Positions 8,497 to 17,721 of a stretch of 64,000 nt of DNA are shown here, in pieces. Positions within the stretch are counted from its first letter, which is position 1. Every line of letters starts with the position of its first letter. A program made the position numbers and the translations under genes. The notes below the pieces were generated by a model that saw only the letters and a program-made list of their open reading frames with translations, ran no database searches and had not been told where the DNA came from. Source of the stretch: Bradyrhizobium sp. JYMT SZCCT0180 (GTDB lineage: Bacteria; Pseudomonadota; Alphaproteobacteria; Rhizobiales; Xanthobacteraceae); assembly GCF_018130165.1 (NCBI RefSeq), contig NZ_JAFCLZ010000007.1, positions 124,001 through 188,000 on the forward strand, read 5' to 3'.

Positions 8497-10107
8497 TCAG
8501 CGATCCAGCCACACATCCTCGAACCGCAAATTATTGTACTGGCTGTTGTCGTGCGGCTTGAAGTTCTTCACATGGGGCTGCCAGCAATTTCCGGCCGATG
8601 AGTGCAGGATGATCGGACGCGCGGCGTCGTCGACCAATATGCGCTCGATATCCCAGACGATCTTCCGGCGTTTTTCCTTGTCGAGTTCGCGCGACTGCGC
8701 CGCCAGCAGCTTGTCGACTTCGGCATTGCAGTACTGGGTATAGTTGCGCTCGGACTTGCACGAATAATTCTCGACGATGTTGCCGTCGGGATCGTCGACG
8801 CTGACGCCGGTGACGTTCAACCCGATCGTAAAATCCTTTTTCGCCAGCCGCGCATACCATCGCGGCGTATCGAGGATGTCGAGTTCGCCGACGATGTAAA
8901 TCTTCTTGAGCTGGTCGGCCAGGATCACCGCGGGGTCGCGGTAGGTCGGCAGGTTCCGGGTCTGAATCTTGATCGGCAGCGGTTTGGCGTCGCTGTAGCC
9001 GAGCTTCTGCATGATCGCCTGGGCTTCCGCGACGTTCCTGGCGATGTCAGGGCCATAACCCATCAGCGACGACACCATTTCCGGCGACATGCCCCATTCG
9101 CCCTCGGGCTTTGCCAGCATCGCCCCGCCGAGCCGCGCGTTGCCCTCCATCAGGATGGTATTGAAGGCTTTGCGATCGAGCGCCAGCGACATTGCCTTGC
9201 GGATGTCGGGATTGTCGAACGGCGGGTTGACGCGATTGACCAGCAGATTGATCTGGGTGCCGGTGCCGGTCATCTCGCAGATTGCGTTCGGCGCCCGCGC
9301 CTTGATGTCCTTCAGCAGGGGAACGCTGACGTCGGAAGGAAAGGTGATGTCGTAGTCGCCGGTCGAGAATGCCAGCATCCGCGTGGCGCGGTTGTCGATC
9401 GTGCGCACCGTGATCTCGTCGAGATAGGGACGGTCCTTCTTGAAGTAATCCGGATTGCGCACGACGTGCATTGACTCGCCGCGTTTAAATTCGACAAACT
9501 TGAACGGTCCGGTGCCGATCGGCTTGCTCCGCATCACAGCCTGCGGCACGTGACAGGGGTAGACGGCTGAAAACGCGCTCGCCAGCAGCACCGGCAGGCT
9601 CGGCTGCGGCTCGCTCAGTTCGAACGTCGCCTCATGGTCGCCATTGATGCTGACGTCCTGCAGCTTGGTGTACCAGACCTTGCGCGGGTTGCGCCTGAAA
9701 TCCTGGTTTTCGGTCTTGCCGATCAGCATTCGCCAGGTGCACTGCACATCTTTCGCCGTGAAGGGTTGGCCGTCGTGCCACTTCACGCCCTGCCGCAGCT
9801 TGAAGGTCAGCTTGGTGTTGGTCGTGTCCCAGGACCAGCTTTCGGCCAGATCCGGGATCACGGTCTCCATGCTCTCGTGCGGCTTGGCCGGATCGAACAC
9901 GACCAGATTGTTGAACACCGCTGCAAACGGCAGCACCGAAGCAATGGTTGCTTCTTCCAGGAGTGACGTGCTCGGCGGATTGTCGTTGTGATAGAGCCGC
10001 AACGTGCCGCCCTTCTTCTGTGCGGCTGCAGGACCTGCGGCGCATAGCGCAATGCACAAGAGCACTGGGAAAGCGAATTTCAACCTGCCGGAGCAAATGG
10101 CGCGCAA
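8497..10107 (-). CDS. ABC transporter substrate-binding protein, family 5 (peptide/opine type), orphan
   Basis: The 536-residue protein matches periplasmic family-5 binding proteins (DppA/OppA class): a secretion signal ending in ALCAAGPAAAQ, then KKGGTLRLYH, LAESWSWDTTNTKLTFKLRQ and GTGPFKFVEF. No ATG lies near the signal peptide; a TTG at 10107 preceded by GGGAGG gives the sequence MRAICSGRLKFAFP, a proper n-region and hydrophobic core, so this start is chosen over the distant upstream ATG. No permease or ATPase gene is beside it, so it must use transport proteins encoded elsewhere. Ligand unknown. Confidence 0.87.
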   Translation of the reverse strand: MRAICSGRLKFAFPVLLCIALCAAGPAAAQKKGGTLRLYHNDNPPSTSLLEEATIASVLPFAAVFNNLVVFDPAKPHESMETVIPDLAESWSWDTTNTKLTFKLRQGVKWHDGQPFTAKDVQCTWRMLIGKTENQDFRRNPRKVWYTKLQDVSINGDHEATFELSEPQPSLPVLLASAFSAVYPCHVPQAVMRSKPIGTGPFKFVEFKRGESMHVVRNPDYFKKDRPYLDEITVRTIDNRATRMLAFSTGDYDITFPSDVSVPLLKDIKARAPNAICEMTGTGTQINLLVNRVNPPFDNPDIRKAMSLALDRKAFNTILMEGNARLGGAMLAKPEGEWGMSPEMVSSLMGYGPDIARNVAEAQAIMQKLGYSDAKPLPIKIQTRNLPTYRDPAVILADQLKKIYIVGELDILDTPRWYARLAKKDFTIGLNVTGVSVDDPDGNIVENYSCKSERNYTQYCNAEVDKLLAAQSRELDKEKRRKIVWDIERILVDDAARPIILHSSAGNCWQPHVKNFKPHDNSQYNNLRFEDVWLDR

Positions 10108-10214
10108 TTTCCGCCTCCCAGAATGTTTTCTTTTTTCTTTAGAGCTGTCAAAATCTATAGGGCCGCGAGACAAGACTGCAAGCAAAACCACCATGCGCAA
10201 CGCAGGAGACCGCG

Positions 10215-11027
10215 ATGTCGGAAACCGACAAGCTGTTCGCAGGCTCGATCCCGGAAAACTATGATCGCCATATGGTTCCGTTGATCTTCGCGAGCTACGC
10301 GCGGGACATGTCAGAACGCGTCGCCGCGTTGGCGCCGAAGTCCGTGCTGGAAACCGCGGCCGGCAGCGGCGTGGTCACGCGCGCCCTGGCGCCAATACTG
10401 TCGCCCGATGCCAGATACGTCGTCACCGACCTCAATCAGCCCATGCTGGACTATGCGAAATCAAGACAAGGCGCGGACAACCGCATCACCTGGCAAAAGG
10501 CGGATGCGCAGGCGCTGCCGTTCGAGGACGCCGCGTTCGATCTCGTCTGCTGCCAGTTCGGCGTCATGTTCTTTCCCGATCGCCCGTCCGGCTGCCGCGA
10601 AGCCCGCCGGGTTCTGAGGCCAGGCGGAAGTTTCCTGTTCAACGCCTGGGATCGCATCGAGGAGAATGTGTTCGCGAACGACGTCACCGACGCGCTCGCG
10701 ACGTTCTTTCCAAACGACCCTCCCCGCTTCATGGCCCGCACGCCCCACGGCTATCACGACACCGCGCTGATCCGCAGCGATCTGGCGAAAGCCGGCTTTA
10801 CCGACGTGACGATCGAGACAAGGGCAGCGCAAAGCCGCGCTCCCTCTGCCCGCCACGTCGCGCTGGCCTATTGCCAGGGAACCCCGCTGCGCAACGAGAT
10901 CGAAGCGCGGGCTCCGGACCGGCTGGAAGCCGCAACCGACCATGCGGCCTCGCTCATCGCTACCAGGCACGGCAGCGGCGAGATATCGGCCAAGATCCAG
11001 GCCCATATCATCCTCGCCCGGATCTAG
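10215..11027 (+). CDS. Class I SAM-dependent methyltransferase
   Basis: The 270-residue protein has the Rossmann-type methyltransferase order: motif I VLETAAGSGVVTRAL near residue 40, the acidic TDLNQPMLDYA, then AFDLVCCQFGVMFFPD and the post-motif VLRPGGSFLFNAW. This is the UbiE/COQ5-like small-molecule subgroup. CAGGAGACCGCG upstream is a good ribosome site. It diverges from the binding-protein gene and is followed by an AI-2E type gene. The methyl acceptor cannot be inferred. Confidence 0.88.
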   Translation: MSETDKLFAGSIPENYDRHMVPLIFASYARDMSERVAALAPKSVLETAAGSGVVTRALAPILSPDARYVVTDLNQPMLDYAKSRQGADNRITWQKADAQALPFEDAAFDLVCCQFGVMFFPDRPSGCREARRVLRPGGSFLFNAWDRIEENVFANDVTDALATFFPNDPPRFMARTPHGYHDTALIRSDLAKAGFTDVTIETRAAQSRAPSARHVALAYCQGTPLRNEIEARAPDRLEAATDHAASLIATRHGSGEISAKIQAHIILARI

Positions 11028-11066
11028 CCTTCCCGACCTGATTCAAAGCCTCGTGTCACCCCACCG

Positions 11067-11140
11067 GTGCATGCCACCCCCTTGGGTAATTGGGATTGGA
11101 TGCCTTCTCTGAAATTCGCTACTAGTTGTCCGCCGGTAAT
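11067..11140 (+). repeat. Copy A of a sequence also found upstream of the Anbu gene
   Basis: This stretch and 20414-20485 share, in the same order and spacing, the blocks GCATGCCAC, TTGGATGCC, GCTACTAGT and CCGCCGGTAAT. It sits just before the AI-2E gene, as copy B sits just before Anbu, so it probably holds a promoter or operator. Its right end overlaps an upstream TTG in the AI-2E frame, which supports starting that gene at 11159. Confidence 0.7.
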
Positions 11141-11158
11141 AAGCCTAGCAGGCGTCGC

Positions 11159-12163
11159 ATGAAGTTCGCGGTCGGAATCATCGCAGTGGTGCTGCTGGCG
11201 GCCGCTCTCAGGCAGGCGAGCGCGGTGTTCGCGCCTTTGGCGCTGGCGCTTTTCATCATCGCGATCGTCTGGCCGCTGCAGAGCCGGCTGCAGGCAAAAA
11301 TGCCGAAACTGCTGGCATTGGCGCTCACCATCGTGGTCACGATCGTGGTCTGCCTCGCTTTCGCCTCGCTCGCGGCCTGGGGCTTTGGGCGGGTGGGACG
11401 ATCACTGATGGCCGATACGGTGCGCTATCAGGCGCTCTATGGCGCCATGGTGACGTGGCTCGACGGCCATGGCGTCTCCGTTGCCGGCTTGTGGGCCGAG
11501 CATTTCAACGTCGGATGGCTGATGCGCACAACGCAGTTCGTCACTGGCCGCGTCAACACCACGCTCAGCTTCTGGGTGATTGCACTTGTCTATGTCGTGC
11601 TGGGACTTCTGGAAGTAGAGGATGCCAGACGAAGGATCGAGACGCTCGGCAAGCCCGAGGTTGCGCGCGTACTGCTCGACGGCAGTGCGGCGACCGCGGC
11701 CAAATTCCGGAAATACCTCCTGGTTCGGACGCAGATGAGCGCCATCACCGGCCTGCTCGTCGGTGCGTTCGCCTGGATCACCGGATTGCCGTTCGCGCTG
11801 GAGTGGGGCGTGATCGCCTTCGCGCTCAACTACATTCCCTTTATCGGGCCCTTCATCGCAACGCTGTTTCCCACCCTGCTGGCGATGACGCAATTCGAGA
11901 GCTGGCAAGCGGTTCTTGCCCTCTTCGCGTGCCTCAACATCATCCAGTTCGTGGTCGGCAGTTATGTTGAGCCGCGCGTTGCCGGCAGCATGCTTTCGAT
12001 ATCGCCTTTGGTGGTGTTGTTCGCGATCTTTTTCTGGACTTTTCAGTGGGGCCTGTTCGGAACCTTTATCGGCGTGCCGATCGCGCTTGCGATCCTCACC
12101 TTCTGTGCCCAGCATCCGTCAAGCCGCTGGGTAGCCGATCTGCTCGGCGGATCGAAGCAATAA
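11159..12163 (+). CDS. AI-2E family (PerM-like) membrane protein
   Basis: This 334-residue integral membrane protein has the AI-2E/UPF0118 layout: two N-terminal membrane helices, a soluble-looking central section (about 100-180), then five further helices including GLPFALEWGVIAFALNYIPF and IGPFIATLFPTLL, which hold the family's IP-x-IGP signature. Some relatives export autoinducer-2, others are Na+/H+ antiporters. A TTG at 11126 would add 11 residues but lies in a conserved non-coding repeat, so the ATG is preferred. It converges on a metallophosphoesterase gene. Confidence 0.85.
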   Translation: MKFAVGIIAVVLLAAALRQASAVFAPLALALFIIAIVWPLQSRLQAKMPKLLALALTIVVTIVVCLAFASLAAWGFGRVGRSLMADTVRYQALYGAMVTWLDGHGVSVAGLWAEHFNVGWLMRTTQFVTGRVNTTLSFWVIALVYVVLGLLEVEDARRRIETLGKPEVARVLLDGSAATAAKFRKYLLVRTQMSAITGLLVGAFAWITGLPFALEWGVIAFALNYIPFIGPFIATLFPTLLAMTQFESWQAVLALFACLNIIQFVVGSYVEPRVAGSMLSISPLVVLFAIFFWTFQWGLFGTFIGVPIALAILTFCAQHPSSRWVADLLGGSKQ

Positions 12164-12176
12164 GGGCCGACAGAAG

Positions 12177-13970
12177 CTAACCGCCGGTGTCGCCGGCGAT
12201 CTCGACGCGCTGCGGCGGGAGCAGACAGAGCTGCCCGCCCGAACCAGCAGCCAGCGTATGGATCAGAAAATGCGTCGGTTTGGCATCAGGGCCACCCATG
12301 ACGGGCGACGGAGCAGAGATGATCTTCAGCGCACCGCAGGCGCCGATCCAGTCGATATGACGATGGCCGTGCATGACTACGGCCCGCTTCGCGAAAGGCC
12401 TGAGTTTGCGAACGAACCAGCTGCCGTTGACAAGCGCGGTTCCAATGCGTTCGGAAAAACTCGCAACCGGCATCGGATATTCGATCAGATGATGATGCAG
12501 CGCGACGATCCATTGCGCACGGGGAAGGCGACCCAGCACCGCCGCGAGCCGGCGCATCTGTTCTACGGAAACCAATCCGAGCGCATTGGTGAAGGAAAAA
12601 TGCGTATCGGCGTTGGAGTTCAGGATCAGGACGCCTAATCCGTCTTCCCGATCGGGTGGCAACAGCATCGGAAACAGGTCGTCGAACAGCCCGACCAGCC
12701 CGGCGGCGCGGCGCAAGCCGCCGCGTTCGGCAAAGGCGGCGATCCGCTTTCGATGCGACGCCAGCGCCTCGTTGAGGGTGGCAACCGGCTTTCCCGCGTC
12801 GTCGACGACATGCACGCGTTCCCCCTGCACCGCCGCGACAGCCGACAACGTCCGCATCTGCCGCAGGCGCTTGCCGGGGCTGAAGGGCAAATCGAGCCGG
12901 GCCGGATTGGCGCGGTCGACGATGTTCACATCGTGATTGCCGGGCAACATGACCATGAGAGCCGCGAGGTCACGATGCAGCGCCACCACGTCGAGGAACT
13001 CGGCCCATTCCGTCGCGCGGCCGGCATCGGTCATGTCGCCGGTCACAAGGATGAGGTCGAGCGGGTCGACGGCATGGATCGCCGCAAGACGGACCATCAG
13101 CCGCGCAAGGCGCTGGTTACCGCGCGGGCCGCCACGTCCGCTCTCGATGCGGAAGCCATATCGCTCGCCGATCACGTGAAGGTCCGACAGATGCGCGACA
13201 CGCCAGGTCCGGCAACCGGACGGCGCGGCGTCGAATCCGGGAAGATCGAGCGGCTGATCCATGGTGGCATCCGCAAAGCCCCAGACCAGCGACGCGAATG
13301 CAAGATAAGCCGATACCAGCATGACGGCGTTGGCCAATGTCGGAACGATCAGGCGATGCAGAAGCACAAGGTCCGGCACCGAACCGATCCACCGCGAGAA
13401 CGGCCAAACGAGAATCGCGGCTGCCGCCGCACACAGGCAGAGCACAATGCCGGCGCCGGCAGAGCTCGCCGCACGCAGCCGTGCCCGCCCCGCCGCGTCA
13501 GCATTCCTGCCGAACGCCAGTTCCGCCAGATGCCGCAGCGCCTCGCGGCCAAACGCGTATCCGGGCTGGACGGCGAGCGCATTGAGCGACCAGAAATTTG
13601 TCTCAGCGGCCCGAAACAGCGGCCGCCATCCGAACCATCCGAGCGCGATGACCGCGACCAGCAGCAGCGCCGCGCCGATCCCGGTCAGTTCCAGAACGTG
13701 TTCGGATACGGAGGAAAACCAGGCCGTCGCGATCAGCGGCGCAAGGCCGAGCAGCACCGCCGGTAACAGCAGCGAGACGGTCCAGGCGAACAGCAATTTC
13801 GGCAGACTGATTTCAACCAGCAGACTGCCGGCGATCGCCAGCAGCGATCTCTGTCCGGGGCTGGACGCATCATCCTCGATATCGCCCTGGCGGGGATCGA
13901 CCAGCGCCCCGCCTTGAGCGGGAGTTGAATCAGGTTCCGCGGTCGGCCGCGTCATGATCGGAGCGCGCAT
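12177..13970 (-). CDS. Membrane-anchored metallophosphoesterase
   Basis: This 597-residue protein combines an N-terminal membrane region (several hydrophobic helices between about 40 and 245) with a C-terminal calcineurin-like phosphoesterase domain. All metal-binding motifs are present: HLSDLHVIG (D-x-H), LVTGDMTD (GD), LPGNHDVN (GNHD), ALHHHLIEYP and VMHGHRHIDW (GHxH). The active site is therefore likely functional with a di-metal centre. Substrate and the side of the membrane facing the enzyme are not clear. An ATG five codons in is a possible alternative start. It converges on the AI-2E gene. Confidence 0.87.
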   Translation of the reverse strand: MRAPIMTRPTAEPDSTPAQGGALVDPRQGDIEDDASSPGQRSLLAIAGSLLVEISLPKLLFAWTVSLLLPAVLLGLAPLIATAWFSSVSEHVLELTGIGAALLLVAVIALGWFGWRPLFRAAETNFWSLNALAVQPGYAFGREALRHLAELAFGRNADAAGRARLRAASSAGAGIVLCLCAAAAAILVWPFSRWIGSVPDLVLLHRLIVPTLANAVMLVSAYLAFASLVWGFADATMDQPLDLPGFDAAPSGCRTWRVAHLSDLHVIGERYGFRIESGRGGPRGNQRLARLMVRLAAIHAVDPLDLILVTGDMTDAGRATEWAEFLDVVALHRDLAALMVMLPGNHDVNIVDRANPARLDLPFSPGKRLRQMRTLSAVAAVQGERVHVVDDAGKPVATLNEALASHRKRIAAFAERGGLRRAAGLVGLFDDLFPMLLPPDREDGLGVLILNSNADTHFSFTNALGLVSVEQMRRLAAVLGRLPRAQWIVALHHHLIEYPMPVASFSERIGTALVNGSWFVRKLRPFAKRAVVMHGHRHIDWIGACGALKIISAPSPVMGGPDAKPTHFLIHTLAAGSGGQLCLLPPQRVEIAGDTGG

Positions 13971-14107
13971 CTTGCATCCGCGATAGGAGTGCCTGCTGCT
14001 AACCGACGCTACCAGCGTCTCGGCGGAATACCAGCGCGCATCCGCTCCCCCGGTGCTGCTGCCCTGCCTCGCGGCACCCCATTCTATTTCAGCCGTCCGC
14101 TAGCCGG

Positions 14108-14166
14108 TATGCAGTTCGTGCCACCCGATAGCGTAATTTGTCACAAACTTTTGTAGCAAAGCACAC
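14108..14166 (+). repeat. Degenerate direct repeat upstream of the collagen-like gene (copy 1)
   Basis: The sequence TATGCAGTTCGTGCCA ... TTGTCACAAACTTTT ... AAGCACAC recurs with changes at 14683-14742, on the other side of the collagen-like gene. The region from 13971 to here is otherwise non-coding. It could be a duplicated promoter or one end of a small inserted module. Confidence 0.5.
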
Positions 14167-14254
14167 ACGCCGCCAACCCTTCCATGCGATCGCACAGCTA
14201 ACATTGAGCGCCAGTGATCAAGTCCCGTATTACAAATTGCAGGGGAGACTTGCT

Positions 14255-14635
14255 ATGCGCACAAAGCTTATCGGCACAGTGGCAGTTGCTTCAACCGCTT
14301 GTCTGGTCACGTTGAGCGGAAATGCCCAGGCAGAAATACTGATCACGACCGCCTCCATATCGCGAGGCGAGCTGGTTATCGCCGGGCGGGTCAGGCGACC
14401 GCGCGAACCCAAGGTGGAGATCAAGATTAGTCCGACCAAAACGCTGCAGATTGAGAGCACATCGACGGGCGGTTTCAGGTGGGTCGGAGCAGAATTCCCC
14501 TCCACTTGTATCGTGAAGATCACGTCAGGGCCGGATACCAGAGACGTGGTGATACAGAACTGCGGCCTTCCCGGACCTGCTGGGCCGCCCGGTCCAGCAG
14601 GTCCTCCCGGCCCCGCCGGGCCGAAGGGAAACTAG
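14255..14635 (+). CDS. Small secreted protein with a collagen-like Gly-X-Y tail
   Basis: The 126-residue product starts with a Sec signal peptide (ending SGNAQA-EIL), has a central domain of about 75 residues with two cysteines (STCIVKI and IQNCGLPG) that could pair, and ends in a short collagen-like run of Gly-Pro-Ala and Gly-Pro-Pro triplets (GPAGPPGPAGPPGPAGPKGN). The ATG follows AGGGGAG; an upstream in-frame codon at 14138 would precede the signal peptide. No family was recognised for the middle part, which looks like a beta-rich carboxypeptidase-regulatory-like fold. It is probably exported to the periplasm or cell surface, where the tail may trimerise. Confidence 0.75.
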   Translation: MRTKLIGTVAVASTACLVTLSGNAQAEILITTASISRGELVIAGRVRRPREPKVEIKISPTKTLQIESTSTGGFRWVGAEFPSTCIVKITSGPDTRDVVIQNCGLPGPAGPPGPAGPPGPAGPKGN

Positions 14636-14682
14636 CAAGCTGCGGCGCACACGGACTGGGTCTTGAGGACTTCATCCCAGCA

Positions 14683-14742
14683 TATGCAGTTTGTGCCATC
14701 GCGTTGCACGGATTTGCCACAACTTTTCACGACGAAGCGCAC
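14683..14742 (+). repeat. Degenerate direct repeat downstream of the collagen-like gene (copy 2)
   Basis: TATGCAGTTTGTGCCA ... TTGCCACAACTTTTC ... AAGCGCAC matches 14108-14166 in order and spacing. The remainder of the 291-bp gap to glsA shows no gene. Confidence 0.5.
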
Positions 14743-14926
14743 GTTGCGCAAACCAGTGCGGCAGGTTGTATGCTTGACTCCGTGCACTTACGAGCGCTTG
14801 TTTGTCGGGCCGAATAAAAAGAGCTGACAAGATCCCACGTGATCGGTTGCTCAATGAGCAACAAACGTTGCCGATGCCCCGGCGCCCACGAGCAGGATCG
14901 TACAAACAGGATTGAGGAGGAGTCCC

Positions 14927-15925
14927 ATGGACTCGCCATCGATCACGGCACAAGCCGAGCGGCCATACATTTCGACAGGGCATCTGCCCGAGCCCGAGAT
15001 GGTGCAGGAACTCGTGTCCGAAGCGCAGCGACGCTTTAAATCAAATACCGACGGCCAAAACTCGCAAGTCTATCCGGCGCTGGCCAGAATCCCCAGCGAT
15101 CTGTTCGGTGTCTGCGTCGTCGGCACCAGCGGACGCGTCTATGCCGCCGGGGACACCGACTACGAATTCTCGATCATGAGCGTGTCAAAGCCGTTCGTAT
15201 TCGCGCTGGTATGCGAGACGATCGGACCGGAAGAAGCGCGCGCCAAGCTCGGAGCAAACGCCACTGGCCTTGCTTTCAACTCCCTCGCCGCCATCGAGCA
15301 CGGCGGCGGCCGGACCAATCCGATGGTCAATGCGGGCGCCATTGCAACGACGAGCCTGGCGTCGGGCACGACCGCGGATGAAAAATGGCAATTCATCCAT
15401 GACGGACTGTCGCGTTTCGCGGGCCGAAAGCTGCCGCTGAATGAAGAGGTCTATGCCTCGGCGTCGGATACCAACTTCCGCAACCGCAGCATTGCGCGCC
15501 TGCTGCAGAGTTTCGATCGGGTCTACTGCGACGCAAAGGAAGCGACTGACCTCTACACCAGGCAGTGCTCGCTGAATGTCAGCGCCCGGGACCTCGCGGT
15601 CATGGGCGCGACGCTGGCTGACGGCGGCGTCAACCCCATCACCAAAAAACGCGTGGTCGATCCCGCTGTCTGTCATTACGCGCTGGCGGTGATGATCACC
15701 GCCGGACTGTACGAGACTTCGGGCGATTGGCTTTACGACATCGGCCTGCCCGGAAAGAGCGGAATCGGTGGCGGCATCGTCGCCGTTTCCCCGGGTAAAG
15801 GCGGCTTCGGAACCTTCGCACCCCCGCTCGACGCCGCAGGCAACAGCGTCAAGGGACAGCTCGCCGCAAAATTCCTGTCGCAGCGGCTGGGAATGGATCT
15901 GTTCGTGTCGCAACCGGAAGAATGA
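14927..15925 (+). CDS. glsA: Glutaminase A
   Basis: The 332-residue protein is a serine-dependent beta-lactamase-like glutaminase that converts glutamine to glutamate and ammonia. The catalytic Ser-x-x-Lys is in IMSVSKPFVF (about residue 87), followed by NPMVNAGAI and the C-terminal SGDWLYDIGLPGKSGIGGG, which are diagnostic. The ATG has GAGGAGGAG just upstream. Length fits E. coli YbaS/YneH-type enzymes. It is the first gene of a plus-strand series with an MFS exporter and HdeD; in enterobacteria, glutaminase ammonia release supports acid resistance, so a similar job is plausible here. Confidence 0.95.
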   Translation: MDSPSITAQAERPYISTGHLPEPEMVQELVSEAQRRFKSNTDGQNSQVYPALARIPSDLFGVCVVGTSGRVYAAGDTDYEFSIMSVSKPFVFALVCETIGPEEARAKLGANATGLAFNSLAAIEHGGGRTNPMVNAGAIATTSLASGTTADEKWQFIHDGLSRFAGRKLPLNEEVYASASDTNFRNRSIARLLQSFDRVYCDAKEATDLYTRQCSLNVSARDLAVMGATLADGGVNPITKKRVVDPAVCHYALAVMITAGLYETSGDWLYDIGLPGKSGIGGGIVAVSPGKGGFGTFAPPLDAAGNSVKGQLAAKFLSQRLGMDLFVSQPEE

Positions 15926-15997
15926 ATCAGATGCCACAGGGATTGGGACGGGCCGCAAGACCCGACCGATCCGGAACCGAACAAGCCGGAGGACGCC

Positions 15998-17650
15998 ATG
16001 GCAACGCACTCGATTTCAATCGGCGACATCCGCGAAGACGCGCAGGCGTCATGGGTGCCGATGATCGCCATTGCGTTCGGCCAGATGATCATGTCCTTCA
16101 ACGTCGCTTCGCTGCCGGTCGCGATGGGGGGCATGGTGCAGAGCTTCGGCGTGCCGCCGACGACCGTCGCGACCGGCATCGTGGCCTATTCGATGCTGGT
16201 TGCCGGCTTCGTGATGCTGGGCGCGAAACTCGCCCAGCGGTTCGGCGCCGCTCAGGTCTTCCGCGCCGCCGTCGTCCTGTTCTGTGCCGCGCAGATCTTG
16301 ATGACATTCAGCCCCACCGCGACCCTGATGATCACGGCCCAGGCGCTTTGCGGCGCGGCAGGGGCCGTGATCGTGCCGTCGCTGGTGGCGCTGATCGCCG
16401 AGAATTATACCGGGCGCCAACAGGCGACCGCCGTGGGTGCGCTTGGTTCGGCGCGGGCCGCCGCCGGCGTGCTGGCGTTCATCATTGGCGGCGTCCTCGG
16501 TACATATATCGGCTGGCGTCCGGCGTTCGGAATCCTGATCGCCGCCTCCGCCATTGTTTTCGTTTTGAGCTTCCGCCTCAGGCCCGACCACGGACGGCCG
16601 GACGTCCAGATTGACATCACCGGCGTCGTTCTGGCGGCAACAGCCATCATCCTCATCAGTTTCGGCTTCAATAACCTGAACGGCTGGGGCCTGGCGCTGG
16701 CAACGCCCAATGCGCCGTTCAACCTGCTTGGCCTTTCGCCTGCGCCGGTCATGATCGTTCTGGGTATCGTACTCGGCCAGGCCTTTCTGATCTGGACGCA
16801 TCGGCGCCAGGCGGCCGGGAAGACGCCGCTGCTTGCCCTCGAGGTGATCGACTCGCCGCAGGAACGCGCGGCGGTCTACGGGCTGTTTGCCGTGGTCGCA
16901 CTGGAGGCGGCGCTCAACTTTACTGTGCCGTTGTACATTCAAATCGTACAGGGCCGCTCCCCTCTCGCGACCGCGATCGCGATGATGCCGTTCAATCTCA
17001 CGGTGTTCTTCACGGCGATGCTGATCGTCAATGTCTACGACAAACTGACGCCCCGCCAGATCGGCCGCTATGGTTTTGGGCTTTGCACGATTGCACTGGT
17101 GTGGCTCGCGTTCGTGGTGCGGAACGACTGGAGCGAGATTCCCGTGCTGTTCGGCCTCGTTCTGTTCGGTATCGGCCAGGGTTCGCTGGTCACGCTGCTG
17201 TTCAACGTACTGGTCACCGCCTCGCCCAAGTCGCTGGCAGGCGACGTCGGATCGGCGCGCGGCACCACGCAGAATCTCGCCGCGGCCGTCGGAACAGCCG
17301 TCGCCGGCGCGCTGCTTGTCGGCCTCTTGAGCGCGATCGCCGTCAGCAGCATCGCCGCAAATCCGGTACTACCCAAGGAGATACAGAGCCAGGTCGATCT
17401 CAACAACATCACATTCGTCAGCAACGAGCGCCTGCGGAGCGTGATGGAGAACACCACCGCCACGCCGCAGCAGGTGCAGGAAGCCGTGCGCGTGAACACG
17501 GAGGCGCGGCTGCGCGCGCTGAAGATCGGCCTGCTCATCATGGCCGGCCTCGCCTTGCTCGCGGTGTTCCCGGCCGGAAAGCTCCCGAATTACCTGCCGG
17601 GAGAAATCCCAAGTGACGACCCCGCGGTCGAAGGCGCGAAATCGACCTGA
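15998..17650 (+). CDS. MFS transporter, DHA2 (14-helix drug:H+ antiporter) family
   Basis: The 550-residue membrane protein has about 14 hydrophobic helices. The N-terminal half shows VPMIAIAFGQMIMSFNVASLPVA and the motif-C-like stretch GSARAAAGVLAFIIGGVLGTYIGWRPAF typical of proton antiporters. The ATG follows GGAGGACGCC. It lies 72 bp after glsA on the same strand. The substrate is unknown; export of an amino acid or acid-stress compound is possible given the neighbours. The C-terminus carries an extra soluble loop (about 445-500) before the last helix. Confidence 0.88.
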   Translation: MATHSISIGDIREDAQASWVPMIAIAFGQMIMSFNVASLPVAMGGMVQSFGVPPTTVATGIVAYSMLVAGFVMLGAKLAQRFGAAQVFRAAVVLFCAAQILMTFSPTATLMITAQALCGAAGAVIVPSLVALIAENYTGRQQATAVGALGSARAAAGVLAFIIGGVLGTYIGWRPAFGILIAASAIVFVLSFRLRPDHGRPDVQIDITGVVLAATAIILISFGFNNLNGWGLALATPNAPFNLLGLSPAPVMIVLGIVLGQAFLIWTHRRQAAGKTPLLALEVIDSPQERAAVYGLFAVVALEAALNFTVPLYIQIVQGRSPLATAIAMMPFNLTVFFTAMLIVNVYDKLTPRQIGRYGFGLCTIALVWLAFVVRNDWSEIPVLFGLVLFGIGQGSLVTLLFNVLVTASPKSLAGDVGSARGTTQNLAAAVGTAVAGALLVGLLSAIAVSSIAANPVLPKEIQSQVDLNNITFVSNERLRSVMENTTATPQQVQEAVRVNTEARLRALKIGLLIMAGLALLAVFPAGKLPNYLPGEIPSDDPAVEGAKST

Positions 17651-17721
17651 TCCCCAATTGCGAGACGTGCGTTTCTCCGCGGAGAAACAATAACAAGGCG
17701 CTGGTCAAAGGAGTGAGCCCA

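Noticed and set aside
12753..13766. Plus-strand frame opposite the metallophosphoesterase
   Set aside because: All metallophosphoesterase motifs are on the minus strand. The plus frame is Arg/Gln/Asp-rich without order.
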